64,000 nt of DNA from FEN-1297 sp046705645 (GTDB lineage: Bacteria > Bacteroidota > Ignavibacteria > Ignavibacteriales > Ignavibacteriaceae), in assembly GCA_046705645.1 (NCBI GenBank), contig JBJKQE010000086.1, positions 1-64,000 of the forward strand, read 5' to 3'. Position 1 is the stretch's first letter, and every line of letters begins with the position of its first letter. Below, in pieces: positions 56,736-64,000 of the stretch. The notes under the pieces were generated by a model. That model saw only the letters and a program-made list of their open reading frames with translations, did not search any database and had not been told where the DNA came from. Both the position numbers and the translations under genes were made by a program.

Positions 56736-58049
56736 ATGATTGGTCTTGATACAATGCAAAAAAATCAAAAATTCGTTTTTATTCTTTTAGTAGCTCTTTT
56801 CTTTATTTTATTTTTATTTTTTGCAGTTCTTAAGACCAAAATTATTATTTTATATACTATTCTATTTATAACAACATCTTTAATTTTTATCCTATTGTTC
56901 AGCCTAATTATCCGATACAAAATTCCCACTAAATATATTATTTGGATAATCGGTTTAGGCATAATTTTAAAGATTGCTCTTTTATTTATGCATCCGATAG
57001 GTTCAGATGATTTTTACAGATATATCTGGGATGGTAAAGTGCAGGCTAATGGAATTAATCCGTACAAGTTTGCTCCTTCCGATAAAGCTTTAAACAATCT
57101 ACGTTCAACAAATCTGCCTAAATTGGTTAATTATCCTGAAATGAAAACAATTTACCCTCCTCTCGGAGAAAATTTATTTTATTTAAGTTATTTAATAAGC
57201 GGAGAAAGTTTTTTAGGGTTAAAGATGTTTTTATTCCTTTTTGACATTTTAACAATTTATGGCCTTTATTTAATTATAAGGAAATTGAAGTTACCTCAAA
57301 AAAATATTTTGATTTACATTTTATGTCCATTACCTATCTTTCAATTTATAATTGACGCTCATGTTGACGGATTTGGTTTACCATTGTTGCTTTTTGCTAT
57401 TTATTTTTATCTGGATCGGAAAAGAAGTTTAAGCTATATTTTTTTAGGATTATCCTTATGCATAAAACCGGTTGGTTTATTACTAATCCCCATTTTTTTT
57501 CTAAATGAGAACAAACTGTTAGAAAAATTAAAAACTATTATTATTCCTTTTTCTATATGCTTTTTATTATATCTACCATATATTTTTACTGGAGCTCCTT
57601 TTCAGTCGTTAAAAACTTTTACTGAAAATTGGACATTTAACGGGATTATTTTTGATATTCTCAATTCATTCGTTCAAAATAATCAAACCAGCAGATTAAT
57701 TTGCGGCATTCTTTTAATTGCGGCATACTTACCTGTAATATTTACTAAGAAAGAACTAATTACTAAAATTTATCTTTCAATATTTCTACTATTAATATTC
57801 TCCCCGGTTGTTCACCCATGGTATGTCGCCTGGCTTGTAATTCTTTTACCTTTTATTAATAGGTGGAGCGGAATTCTTTTGGGGGGATTAATTAGTTTAA
57901 CGGCTTTTACAATACTTAATTATCAATTAAAAGGAATTTGGCAGGAATACACTTGGGTACTTATTCTGGAATACACTCCCATATTAAGCTTATTTTTATA
58001 TGAACTTTTTAAGAATTCAATAAAATTTAATAAACCAAAATTAACATGA
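56736..58049 (+). CDS. Polytopic glycosyltransferase (GT87/DUF2029-like mannosyltransferase)
   Basis: 437 residues with about ten to twelve membrane segments. Between segments 2 and 4: HPIGSDDFYRYIWDGKVQAN, with an acidic pair (Asp-Asp) typical of polyprenyl-phosphate-dependent GT-C transferases, plus PEMKTIYPPLG. The family adds mannose or another sugar from a polyprenyl phosphate to an outer envelope glycan. The first ATG (56736) adds six residues; MQKNQKF (56754) is an equally good start. No partner glycan genes are adjacent. Confidence 0.8.
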   Translation: MIGLDTMQKNQKFVFILLVALFFILFLFFAVLKTKIIILYTILFITTSLIFILLFSLIIRYKIPTKYIIWIIGLGIILKIALLFMHPIGSDDFYRYIWDGKVQANGINPYKFAPSDKALNNLRSTNLPKLVNYPEMKTIYPPLGENLFYLSYLISGESFLGLKMFLFLFDILTIYGLYLIIRKLKLPQKNILIYILCPLPIFQFIIDAHVDGFGLPLLLFAIYFYLDRKRSLSYIFLGLSLCIKPVGLLLIPIFFLNENKLLEKLKTIIIPFSICFLLYLPYIFTGAPFQSLKTFTENWTFNGIIFDILNSFVQNNQTSRLICGILLIAAYLPVIFTKKELITKIYLSIFLLLIFSPVVHPWYVAWLVILLPFINRWSGILLGGLISLTAFTILNYQLKGIWQEYTWVLILEYTPILSLFLYELFKNSIKFNKPKLT

Positions 58050-58299
58050 TTAAATTGGTCTTTTTCAAGATTTAATAACTTGATGTTTCAGATTTTTATT
58101 GTTTAGATTATGTGCAAGAAGAATCTTATTTCAAATCTAAAAGCTTGTTCAGGGTATAATATTTATACACTTTAGAACACATAGTTAAAATTCAAAACAT
58201 AAAATATCTTATCTAATTAATATTTTGTGATAGTGTTCACCTAAAGAAATTTAAAATATTCTATTTTACTACCGGAAATTATTTTCAAAAGGAATTGGA

Positions 58300-58455
58300 A
58301 TGCTTTGGGTGCTTATTTCAGTGCTGTTTTTATTGTGGCTCGTAGGGGTAATATTAAAAATATCCTTAGGGGGTTTTATACATGTTATTTTGATTATTGC
58401 CGTTATTTTGCTCGTCATTAATTTACTCAAATCGACAAAGCATAACTATTCTTAA
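58300..58455 (+). CDS. Lmo0937-family small membrane protein (51 aa)
   Basis: A gene too short for ordinary ORF cut-offs. ATG at 58300, preceded by AAAAGGA (58287-58293); stop TAA at 58453-58455. The product begins MLWVLISVLFLLWLVGVILK and contains LGGFIHVILIIAVILLVINL, two hydrophobic helices with the conserved GGFIH turn of the Lmo0937 family. Function of the family is unsettled (small inner-membrane stress-associated proteins). Very likely real because of the family match and ribosome site. Confidence 0.9.
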   Translation: MLWVLISVLFLLWLVGVILKISLGGFIHVILIIAVILLVINLLKSTKHNYS

Positions 58456-58513
58456 CCATTAAGAATAAAATTAAATTTATTTCTAAGAGATAATTTTGTT
58501 AATGTAAATAATT

Positions 58514-58972
58514 TCATTTACCCCGCTTTAAAACTTCAATTTTAACATTAGCTGTACCGGTTAAAATCATATCTAATTTTTCTGCTGCTTTTTTAGATAA
58601 GTCAATAATTCTGCCTTTTGCAAACGGCCCTCTATCATTTATTCTTACAACAACACTCCTCATGTTATCTAAATTTGTTACTCTAACAATTGTACCAAAC
58701 GGCAAGTCATTACTTGCGGCAGTTAAATCATTCATATTGTAAATCTCACCGCTAGCGGTAGGAATTCCGTTGTACTTTTCCGCATAGTAGGAAGCGGTAC
58801 CATAATATGTTTGTAAGGAGTTAGTCCTCATTGAAGAACCATTACTTTCATTTTTCGGTTCGTTGATTCTTTCATTACCTTTATGGTCATTATTCGAAGT
58901 AAACCGGGGAACACTGCTGCAGGCAATAAAGTAGAATGAGAAAATAATTAGTATGATTATTTTATAGACCAT
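58514..58972 (-). CDS. rlpA: RlpA-family septal ring lytic transglycosylase-like lipoprotein
   Basis: 152 residues: signal with lipobox-like FIAC (Cys18), then a double-psi beta-barrel (55-150): YGTASYYAEKYNGIPTASGE, AASNDLPFGTIVRVTNLDN, VVVRINDRGPFAKGRIIDLS. The Asp in NDRGPF is the catalytic residue in RlpA homologues. RlpA proteins bind or cut denuded peptidoglycan at the division site. No SPOR domain, which the longer RlpA forms have. Small single-domain version, as in many Bacteroidota. Confidence 0.92.
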   Translation of the reverse strand: MVYKIIILIIFSFYFIACSSVPRFTSNNDHKGNERINEPKNESNGSSMRTNSLQTYYGTASYYAEKYNGIPTASGEIYNMNDLTAASNDLPFGTIVRVTNLDNMRSVVVRINDRGPFAKGRIIDLSKKAAEKLDMILTGTANVKIEVLKRGK

Positions 58973-59072
58973 AAATTAATTGTTAATTGTACACAAGATA
59001 ATAGTCTGCATCAGAATAAAATTTGGATTAGAGAGTAATAATATTTTAAAAATATTTTTCAAATTTTTTAAT

Positions 59073-59774
59073 TTATAATGCGGTTATAATCGAAGCACAT
59101 TTTACTATTGCTGTTTCTGTTCGTAAACGATTTTCAGCCAAACTAAATAAATTATCTTTATTAATTATTTTAATTTCTTCATCCGATAAACCGCCTTCCG
59201 GGCCGAAAATTAACAAATATTTCTTTAAAGAATTAATTAATCCTCTTTTGAATACGGCTTTAGCATTCTGTTCAAAAACAATATTTTCTCCTTCCATAGC
59301 AATTAGTTCATCAAATGATTTTAGAACCGAAATCTGAGGTAAATAACTTCTTAAAGATTGCTTCATAGCCGACAATAAGATTTTATTCCATCTATCTAAT
59401 TTATTCGCTCTCGATATCGTTCTTTTTGATTCATAAACAATAAAATTTGTTATACCAAGTTCCGTACTTTTTTCAAGAGCAAATTCAAATCGTTCAGGGT
59501 TTTTTAATTTTGGAATGCAAAAGATTACATTGGAAAATTTGTTTTCGTAGGTAAGTACTTCATTAATTGCCAAATCTATATGGCCGTTTAATATTCGATT
59601 TATTTTACAATTAAAAATATGACCGATGCCGTCAGTTATATGAATTAAATCATTAACCGAATGACGCATTACTTTTAGGATATGACTGCATTCATCTCCT
59701 TCAATTTTAATGATATCATCTTTACGATTTTCGGGAGAAGTATAATATAACTCTATGTTAGAAAGATAATCCAA
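59073..59774 (-). CDS. rsmE: 16S rRNA (uracil-1498-N3)-methyltransferase RsmE
   Basis: 233 residues, SPOUT methyltransferase: N-terminal PUA-like part (IEGDECSHILKVMRHSVND), then CIPKLKNPERFEFALEKSTE and the knot LLIFGPEGGLSDEEIK and LAENRLRTETAIVKCAS. Methylates U1498 of 16S rRNA with S-adenosylmethionine. The gene start overlaps the end of the POTRA/barrel gene by 17 bp on the same strand, so the two are co-transcribed. Confidence 0.95.
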   Translation of the reverse strand: MDYLSNIELYYTSPENRKDDIIKIEGDECSHILKVMRHSVNDLIHITDGIGHIFNCKINRILNGHIDLAINEVLTYENKFSNVIFCIPKLKNPERFEFALEKSTELGITNFIVYESKRTISRANKLDRWNKILLSAMKQSLRSYLPQISVLKSFDELIAMEGENIVFEQNAKAVFKRGLINSLKKYLLIFGPEGGLSDEEIKIINKDNLFSLAENRLRTETAIVKCASIITAL

Positions 59775-61101
59775 GTCCTAAAATCCATTCCGAATGTTTT
59801 TGCTGCCCCAAAGCATATTCAATTCTTAAAATATTATATGGTAAAATAAGAAAAATTAAGCCGCCGCCGTAACCCGATTTAAAATTATTTAAGTCCAACC
59901 TTTGATTTTTCATTAACGTTGTACCCGAATCCATAAATAATTCCAAATAAAATGCAAAACGATATGATAATAGTGAATTTGGAATTATAGGTACGAAATC
60001 CAGATTAACATTCATATCTTTAATAACCGGATAGTTTAATTCTACCGAACCTATGTAAGAATCATTGCCTTCTTCTACTTGATTATAATGTCCTCTGATT
60101 CTTTCCAGATATCCTATATATGAATAATCATAATATGGAACCATTTTACCGAAAGTAAGTCTGCTGGCAATTCTTCCTTTAATCCGAAGTTCATTTAAAA
60201 ATTTAAAGTATTCTCTTAAATCAAAATTAACTACCTGATAATTTATTCCGTCAAACCCCAAACCTTTATATTGAATCATTGAAAATGCATAAGTTCCCAT
60301 GCTCGGGAATTGTGCTAAATCTCTGGTATCATAAACATAACTCAATCCTAGTGTAAATTGATGATCTATTCTTTTCCCGGAAGCAGAAATGCCGGAGAAA
60401 TAAAGCGGAGTTTCTATATAATAATAACCCAGCTGTAAATCAATTTTATTATATATATTGAATCTATTTCCGAAATCCAAGTATCCTCCGATAAACTTTT
60501 GTTTAAAGTCCTTTCCATAAATAGACTTGGCAATATTGCTTTTATTTAGTGCATTCTGATAATAGATCTCTCCGCTAAAATAAATATTTAGTTTTCTAAA
60601 TAAATATGGATGTTCGTAATAAAGAAGGATTGTCGGGTCATATCCTAAAGCAGCTCTTATCCGGATAGATTCATTTTCTCCGCGAAAATTTCGCAATAAG
60701 AAATCCATTCCATATGATAATTTGCTTAAATCTCTGTCTTGTAATTCAATAAACGGTATAGGATAAATGTACCAGCTTTCTTCAACAGAAATTATTAAGA
60801 TGTTATTTGAATTATTTTTTTTTAGGTGTATTTCTACATTGGTAAATAAATTCAAGCTATAAATTCTATTAAGGTTATAATTTAATATATTTTTTGTAAC
60901 CGTATCACCTATGCTAAAAGTAAGCTCCCTTAGAATAACATCTTCTTTTGTAATTTTATTTCCGGTAATTTCAATTGAATCAATTCTTACAGGACCGCTG
61001 CCTTTATAAAAAAGTGAGTCGCTTTCTTGTGCAGATGCAATTACTGTTAAACAAATTATGAATAGTATGGAAATGAAAAGGTTGTATATAGAACTAAACA
61101 G
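59758..61101 (-). CDS. POTRA/beta-barrel outer membrane protein (BamA/TamA superfamily), probable CTG start
   Basis: The beta-barrel part ends LRIEYALGQQKHSEWILGLG and a terminal SF, like Omp85-type barrels. The frame stays open well beyond a TTG at 60855 and encodes a POTRA domain (RIDSIEITGNKITKEDVILR, then NLNRIYSLNLFTNVEIHLKK) and a signal peptide (FSSIYNLFISILFIICLTV, ending IASAQ). The only plausible start is CTG at 61099-61101, seven bases after GGGAG; no ATG, GTG or TTG is in frame upstream of the signal peptide. With it the protein has 447 residues and a single POTRA, much smaller than BamA. Role in outer membrane insertion or transport is inferred. Confidence 0.8.
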   Translation of the reverse strand: MFSSIYNLFISILFIICLTVIASAQESDSLFYKGSGPVRIDSIEITGNKITKEDVILRELTFSIGDTVTKNILNYNLNRIYSLNLFTNVEIHLKKNNSNNILIISVEESWYIYPIPFIELQDRDLSKLSYGMDFLLRNFRGENESIRIRAALGYDPTILLYYEHPYLFRKLNIYFSGEIYYQNALNKSNIAKSIYGKDFKQKFIGGYLDFGNRFNIYNKIDLQLGYYYIETPLYFSGISASGKRIDHQFTLGLSYVYDTRDLAQFPSMGTYAFSMIQYKGLGFDGINYQVVNFDLREYFKFLNELRIKGRIASRLTFGKMVPYYDYSYIGYLERIRGHYNQVEEGNDSYIGSVELNYPVIKDMNVNLDFVPIIPNSLLSYRFAFYLELFMDSGTTLMKNQRLDLNNFKSGYGGGLIFLILPYNILRIEYALGQQKHSEWILGLGLSF

Positions 61102-61131
61102 CTAATTTCTCCCGTGATTTTTAATTTTGAA

Positions 61132-61176
61132 ATAAATAAAAGGCAGAGAATATCCTAGAAATATTTCATCTGCCTT
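61132..61176 (-). terminator. Probable terminator of gcvP
   Basis: Minus strand: stem aaggcaga (61169-61176) / tctgcctt (61140-61147), with inner pairing aatat/atatt, followed by a T-rich TTTATTTATTT. It lies 12 bp after the gcvP stop codon and just before the next gene on the strand. Confidence 0.7.
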
Positions 61177-61187
61177 AATAATTTTAA

Positions 61188-64000
61188 TCATAATACCGAT
61201 TCTTCAATATAATCAGTTACAGGATTACAACTGCACACAAGGTTACGATCTCCATATGCATTGTTTATTCTTCCAACACTAGGCCAAAATTTATTTGTAC
61301 GCGTCCATTTGGCAGGATAGGCAGCCTTCTCCCTTGAATAAGCATGCTTCCAATTATCGGATATAACCGATTGGGCAGTATGAGGAGAGTTTTTTAATAC
61401 ATTATCTTGATGATCGGCACTGCCTGATTCAATTTCCTTAATCTCCTCACAAATAGAAATTAATGCATCGCAAAAACGATCAAGCTCTTTTTTTGACTCA
61501 CTTTCAGTCGGTTCAACCATTAAAGTACCCGGGACTGGGAATGAAACAGTAGGAGCATGAAATCCGTAGTCCATTAATCTTTTTGCAATATCTTCAACTT
61601 CAATTTGAGCGGAAGTCTTAAAACTCCTCATATCGAAAATCAATTCGTGAGCCACTCTTTTATTTTTCCCCGTATAAAGTACTTTATAGTAAGGTTCTAA
61701 TTTCGATTTTATATAATTCGCATTCAAAATTGAAATTGTTGAAGCATTTTTCAAACCTTCAGTTCCCATTAATTTAATATATGCATATGATATAACTAAG
61801 ATGCTGGCACTTCCCCATGGAGCAGACGCGACCGCGGTTATTCCTTTTTTGTGATCTAGTTTTATTATTGTATGGCCGGGTAAAAATTCAATTAAATGAG
61901 AAGCAACACCTATTGGCCCCATTCCTGGTCCGCCGCCGCCATGAGGTATACAAAATGTTTTATGTAGATTAAGATGACATACATCAGCTCCGATTTCTCC
62001 CGGACTTGTCAATCCCACCTGAGCATTCAAGTTGGCCCCATCCATATAAACTTGCCCGCCGTTTGAATGAATTATTTCACATATCTCTTTTATCTCTTCT
62101 TCGAAAACACCGTGCGTTGAAGGATAGGTAATCATTAAAGCCGCAAGATTGTTTTTATTTAATTCGGCTTTCTTTTTTAGATCATTCAAATCAACATTAC
62201 CATTGTTATCACAATTGACTACTACTACTTTCATTCCTGCCATAACTGCGCTGGCCGGATTTGTACCATGAGCTGATGAAGGAATAAGAACAATATTCCG
62301 ATGGCTTTCATTTCTACTTTTATGATACTCTCTGATAACCATTAATCCGGAAAATTCTCCTTGAGCGCCGGAATTTGGTTGAAGAGAAACGGCTGCAAAT
62401 CCTGTAATTTCTTTAAGATCATTTTCAAATTCTGTGAATAATTCGGTATAACCCCCAGCTTGATTAAGTGGGGCAAAGGGATGAATCTTGCTAAACTCCG
62501 GCCAGCTAATGCCAAACATTTCCGTTGTAGCGTTCAATTTCATAGTACAAGAGCCTAAGGGTATCATTGATTGGGTTAAAGACAGATCTTTGTTTTCCAA
62601 GCTCTTTAAATACCGTAACATTTCAGTTTCCGAATGATAAGAGTTGAAAACAGGATGATGCAGATAAGAAGTTCTTCTTAATAAACTTTCTGGATAATCT
62701 ATTTTAATTTGCTCTGCAGTTTTTTGAATATGCGAATTATCTAAATTCTTATTTACAGCAGTTGAAAAAATTGAAACGATTTCTAAAATGTCAGATAAAT
62801 CGGTTGTTTCATTTATGGAAATGCCGATAAAATTTTCTTCAAAATATCTAAAATTTATTTCCTTCTTAATCGCACTTTCTTTAATCTTATGTAAAATTCC
62901 TTTCGTTGATTCATCAAAAGAAATTTTTAAGGTATCAAAATAATTTTTATTTATCTGTTTATATCCGAGCAAATTTAATTCATGATCTAAAAGTTTTGCC
63001 AGGATATGAATTCGTTCCGTAATCTTTTTTAAGTTTTCCGGTCCATGATATACTGCATACATTCCGGCAATAATTGCTAAAAGGACCTGCGAGGTACATA
63101 TATTACTTGTTGCTTTTTCACGTCTAATGTGTTGTTCTCTTGTTTGAAGAGCCATTCTATAGGCAGGATTTCCATTTGAATCAATAGAAATACCTATAAT
63201 TCTTCCGGGTAAATGTCTCTTGAATTCATCTTTTGTTGCAAAATAAGCGGCGTGAGGACCGCCGTATCCCATTGGAATGCCAAATCTCTGAGTGCTTCCA
63301 ACAACCACATCTGCATCAAATTCTCCTGGCGGGGTTAATAACGTTAAACTTAATAAATCGGCAGCAACAACTACATTTATTTCATTTTGATGAGCAGTAT
63401 TTATTAAACTTCTGTAATCATAAATCTCTCCGGATTCTGCAGGGTATTGAAGTAGAATTCCGAATATTTTATCATTTAATTTAATAGCTTTATGATCTCC
63501 TATTAAAAGTTTTATCCCTAGTGGATTGGCACGTGTTTTTAAGACATCAATAGTTTGAGGAAAACATTCCTGGGAAACAAAAAAGACATTTGCATCTTCT
63601 TTTCCGATTTTCCTTAGAGAATACAACATAGACATTGCTTCAGCTGCAGCTGTACCTTCATCAAGTAAAGATGCATTCGCAATAGGCATACCGGTTAAAT
63701 CCATTACCATTGTTTGAAAATTTATTAGTGCTTCCAATCTTCCCTGAGATATTTCGGCTTGATAAGGTGTGTACTGTGTATACCAGCCAGGATTTTCAAG
63801 AATATTACGCTGTATAACTGCGGGCAAAATTGTTGGGTTGTAACCCATCCCGATATACGATTTAAATACTTTATTTTTTTCAGCAATCTTTTTGAGTTTT
63901 TCAATAAACTTATATTCACTTAAAGCTTCGTCTAATTTTAATTCTTTTTTTAATTTTATTTTATACGGGATAGTGTCTCCTATTAATTGTTCTAAGGAAT
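61188..64000 (-). CDS. gcvP: Glycine dehydrogenase (glycine cleavage system P protein), N-terminus beyond window
   Basis: The frame runs off the window end with SLEQLIGDTIPYKIKLKK upstream of the first ATG in the window (63848), which is only an internal Met in SYIGMGYNPT. About 936 residues are seen; full GcvP is about 950-960, so roughly 20 residues are missing. The P protein uses pyridoxal phosphate (Lys of HLNLHKTFCIPHGGGGPG) to decarboxylate glycine and load the aminomethyl group on lipoyl-GcvH. Single-chain form (both halves fused), typical for FCB bacteria. gcvH and gcvT are not in the window. Confidence 0.97.
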   Translation of the reverse strand, partial: SLEQLIGDTIPYKIKLKKELKLDEALSEYKFIEKLKKIAEKNKVFKSYIGMGYNPTILPAVIQRNILENPGWYTQYTPYQAEISQGRLEALINFQTMVMDLTGMPIANASLLDEGTAAAEAMSMLYSLRKIGKEDANVFFVSQECFPQTIDVLKTRANPLGIKLLIGDHKAIKLNDKIFGILLQYPAESGEIYDYRSLINTAHQNEINVVVAADLLSLTLLTPPGEFDADVVVGSTQRFGIPMGYGGPHAAYFATKDEFKRHLPGRIIGISIDSNGNPAYRMALQTREQHIRREKATSNICTSQVLLAIIAGMYAVYHGPENLKKITERIHILAKLLDHELNLLGYKQINKNYFDTLKISFDESTKGILHKIKESAIKKEINFRYFEENFIGISINETTDLSDILEIVSIFSTAVNKNLDNSHIQKTAEQIKIDYPESLLRRTSYLHHPVFNSYHSETEMLRYLKSLENKDLSLTQSMIPLGSCTMKLNATTEMFGISWPEFSKIHPFAPLNQAGGYTELFTEFENDLKEITGFAAVSLQPNSGAQGEFSGLMVIREYHKSRNESHRNIVLIPSSAHGTNPASAVMAGMKVVVVNCDNNGNVDLNDLKKKAELNKNNLAALMITYPSTHGVFEEEIKEICEIIHSNGGQVYMDGANLNAQVGLTSPGEIGADVCHLNLHKTFCIPHGGGGPGMGPIGVASHLIEFLPGHTIIKLDHKKGITAVASAPWGSASILVISYAYIKLMGTEGLKNASTISILNANYIKSKLEPYYKVLYTGKNKRVAHELIFDMRSFKTSAQIEVEDIAKRLMDYGFHAPTVSFPVPGTLMVEPTESESKKELDRFCDALISICEEIKEIESGSADHQDNVLKNSPHTAQSVISDNWKHAYSREKAAYPAKWTRTNKFWPSVGRINNAYGDRNLVCSCNPVTDYIEESVL

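Noticed and set aside
60853..60855. TTG start for the POTRA/barrel gene
   Set aside because: It would delete the signal peptide and most of the POTRA domain, which are clearly encoded upstream in the same frame.
1..64000. CRISPR arrays, prophages, integrons, rRNA genes
   Set aside because: No regularly spaced repeats, phage structural genes, integrase or rRNA-like sequence was seen anywhere in the window.

Overview
The window looks like a chromosomal piece of a free-living, polysaccharide-degrading bacterium of the Ignavibacteria (Bacteroidota/Chlorobi side of the FCB group). The basis is the visibly AT-rich DNA, seven proteins ending in a type IX secretion (T9SS) type A sorting domain of the xLSQNYPNPFNPTT form, carboxypeptidase-regulatory-like modules, a SusC-like TonB-dependent receptor, and Shine-Dalgarno sequences of the AAGGAG type before many starts. 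The lineage is inferred from these families, not from a marker gene.

Layout. (1) 1-17691, all on the minus strand: a glucuronoxylan-type degradation locus. In transcription order it has a TonB-dependent receptor, a secreted beta-helix protein, a 1033-residue triple-repeat secreted protein, two tandem GH30 enzymes, a GH35/DUF5597 enzyme, a CE15 glucuronoyl esterase, and finally a LacI-family regulator cut by the window edge. There is no SusD partner. (2) 18066-21059: aldo/keto reductase, tRNA-Thr(UGU) with its own terminator, and a CNNM/CBS membrane protein. (3) 21329-26043, plus strand: a DUF971 protein overlapping a SpoU-type RNA methyltransferase, then a two-gene unit of an unrecognised 177-residue protein and a 926-residue SNF2-like protein whose ATPase motifs are degenerate. 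The latter pair is the best candidate here for an undescribed system. (4) 26717-37249: OprB-like porin, GH32-like hydrolase, short-chain dehydrogenase, MFS transporter, secreted beta-helix protein, VOC protein, SpoIIE-type phosphatase, aldo/keto reductase and an FTR1 iron permease.

(5) 37617-44133, minus strand: a second carbohydrate locus (GH2 beta-galactosidase, clan GH-A hydrolase, GH53 endo-galactanase), pointing to beta-1,4-galactan or arabinogalactan. (6) 44308-58455: mixed housekeeping and small genes (MDR oxidoreductase, SpoVG, Leu/Phe-type dehydrogenase, Nudix CoA pyrophosphatase, M48 peptidase, cupin, thioredoxin-like lipoprotein, DAHP synthase-like protein), two further T9SS cargo proteins, a GT87-like mannosyltransferase and a 51-residue Lmo0937-type membrane protein. 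(7) 58514-64000, minus strand: RlpA, RsmE, a POTRA/beta-barrel outer membrane protein and the large part of GcvP.

How it works together: secreted enzymes of loci 1 and 5 would be exported by Sec and then T9SS, cut hemicellulose and pectin side chains outside the cell, and the products would enter through the TonB receptor and possibly the OprB-like porin. Two genes (FTR1 and the POTRA/barrel protein) appear to start at CTG, which hides their N-termini from ordinary ORF calling. No CRISPR array, prophage, insertion sequence or rRNA was seen.
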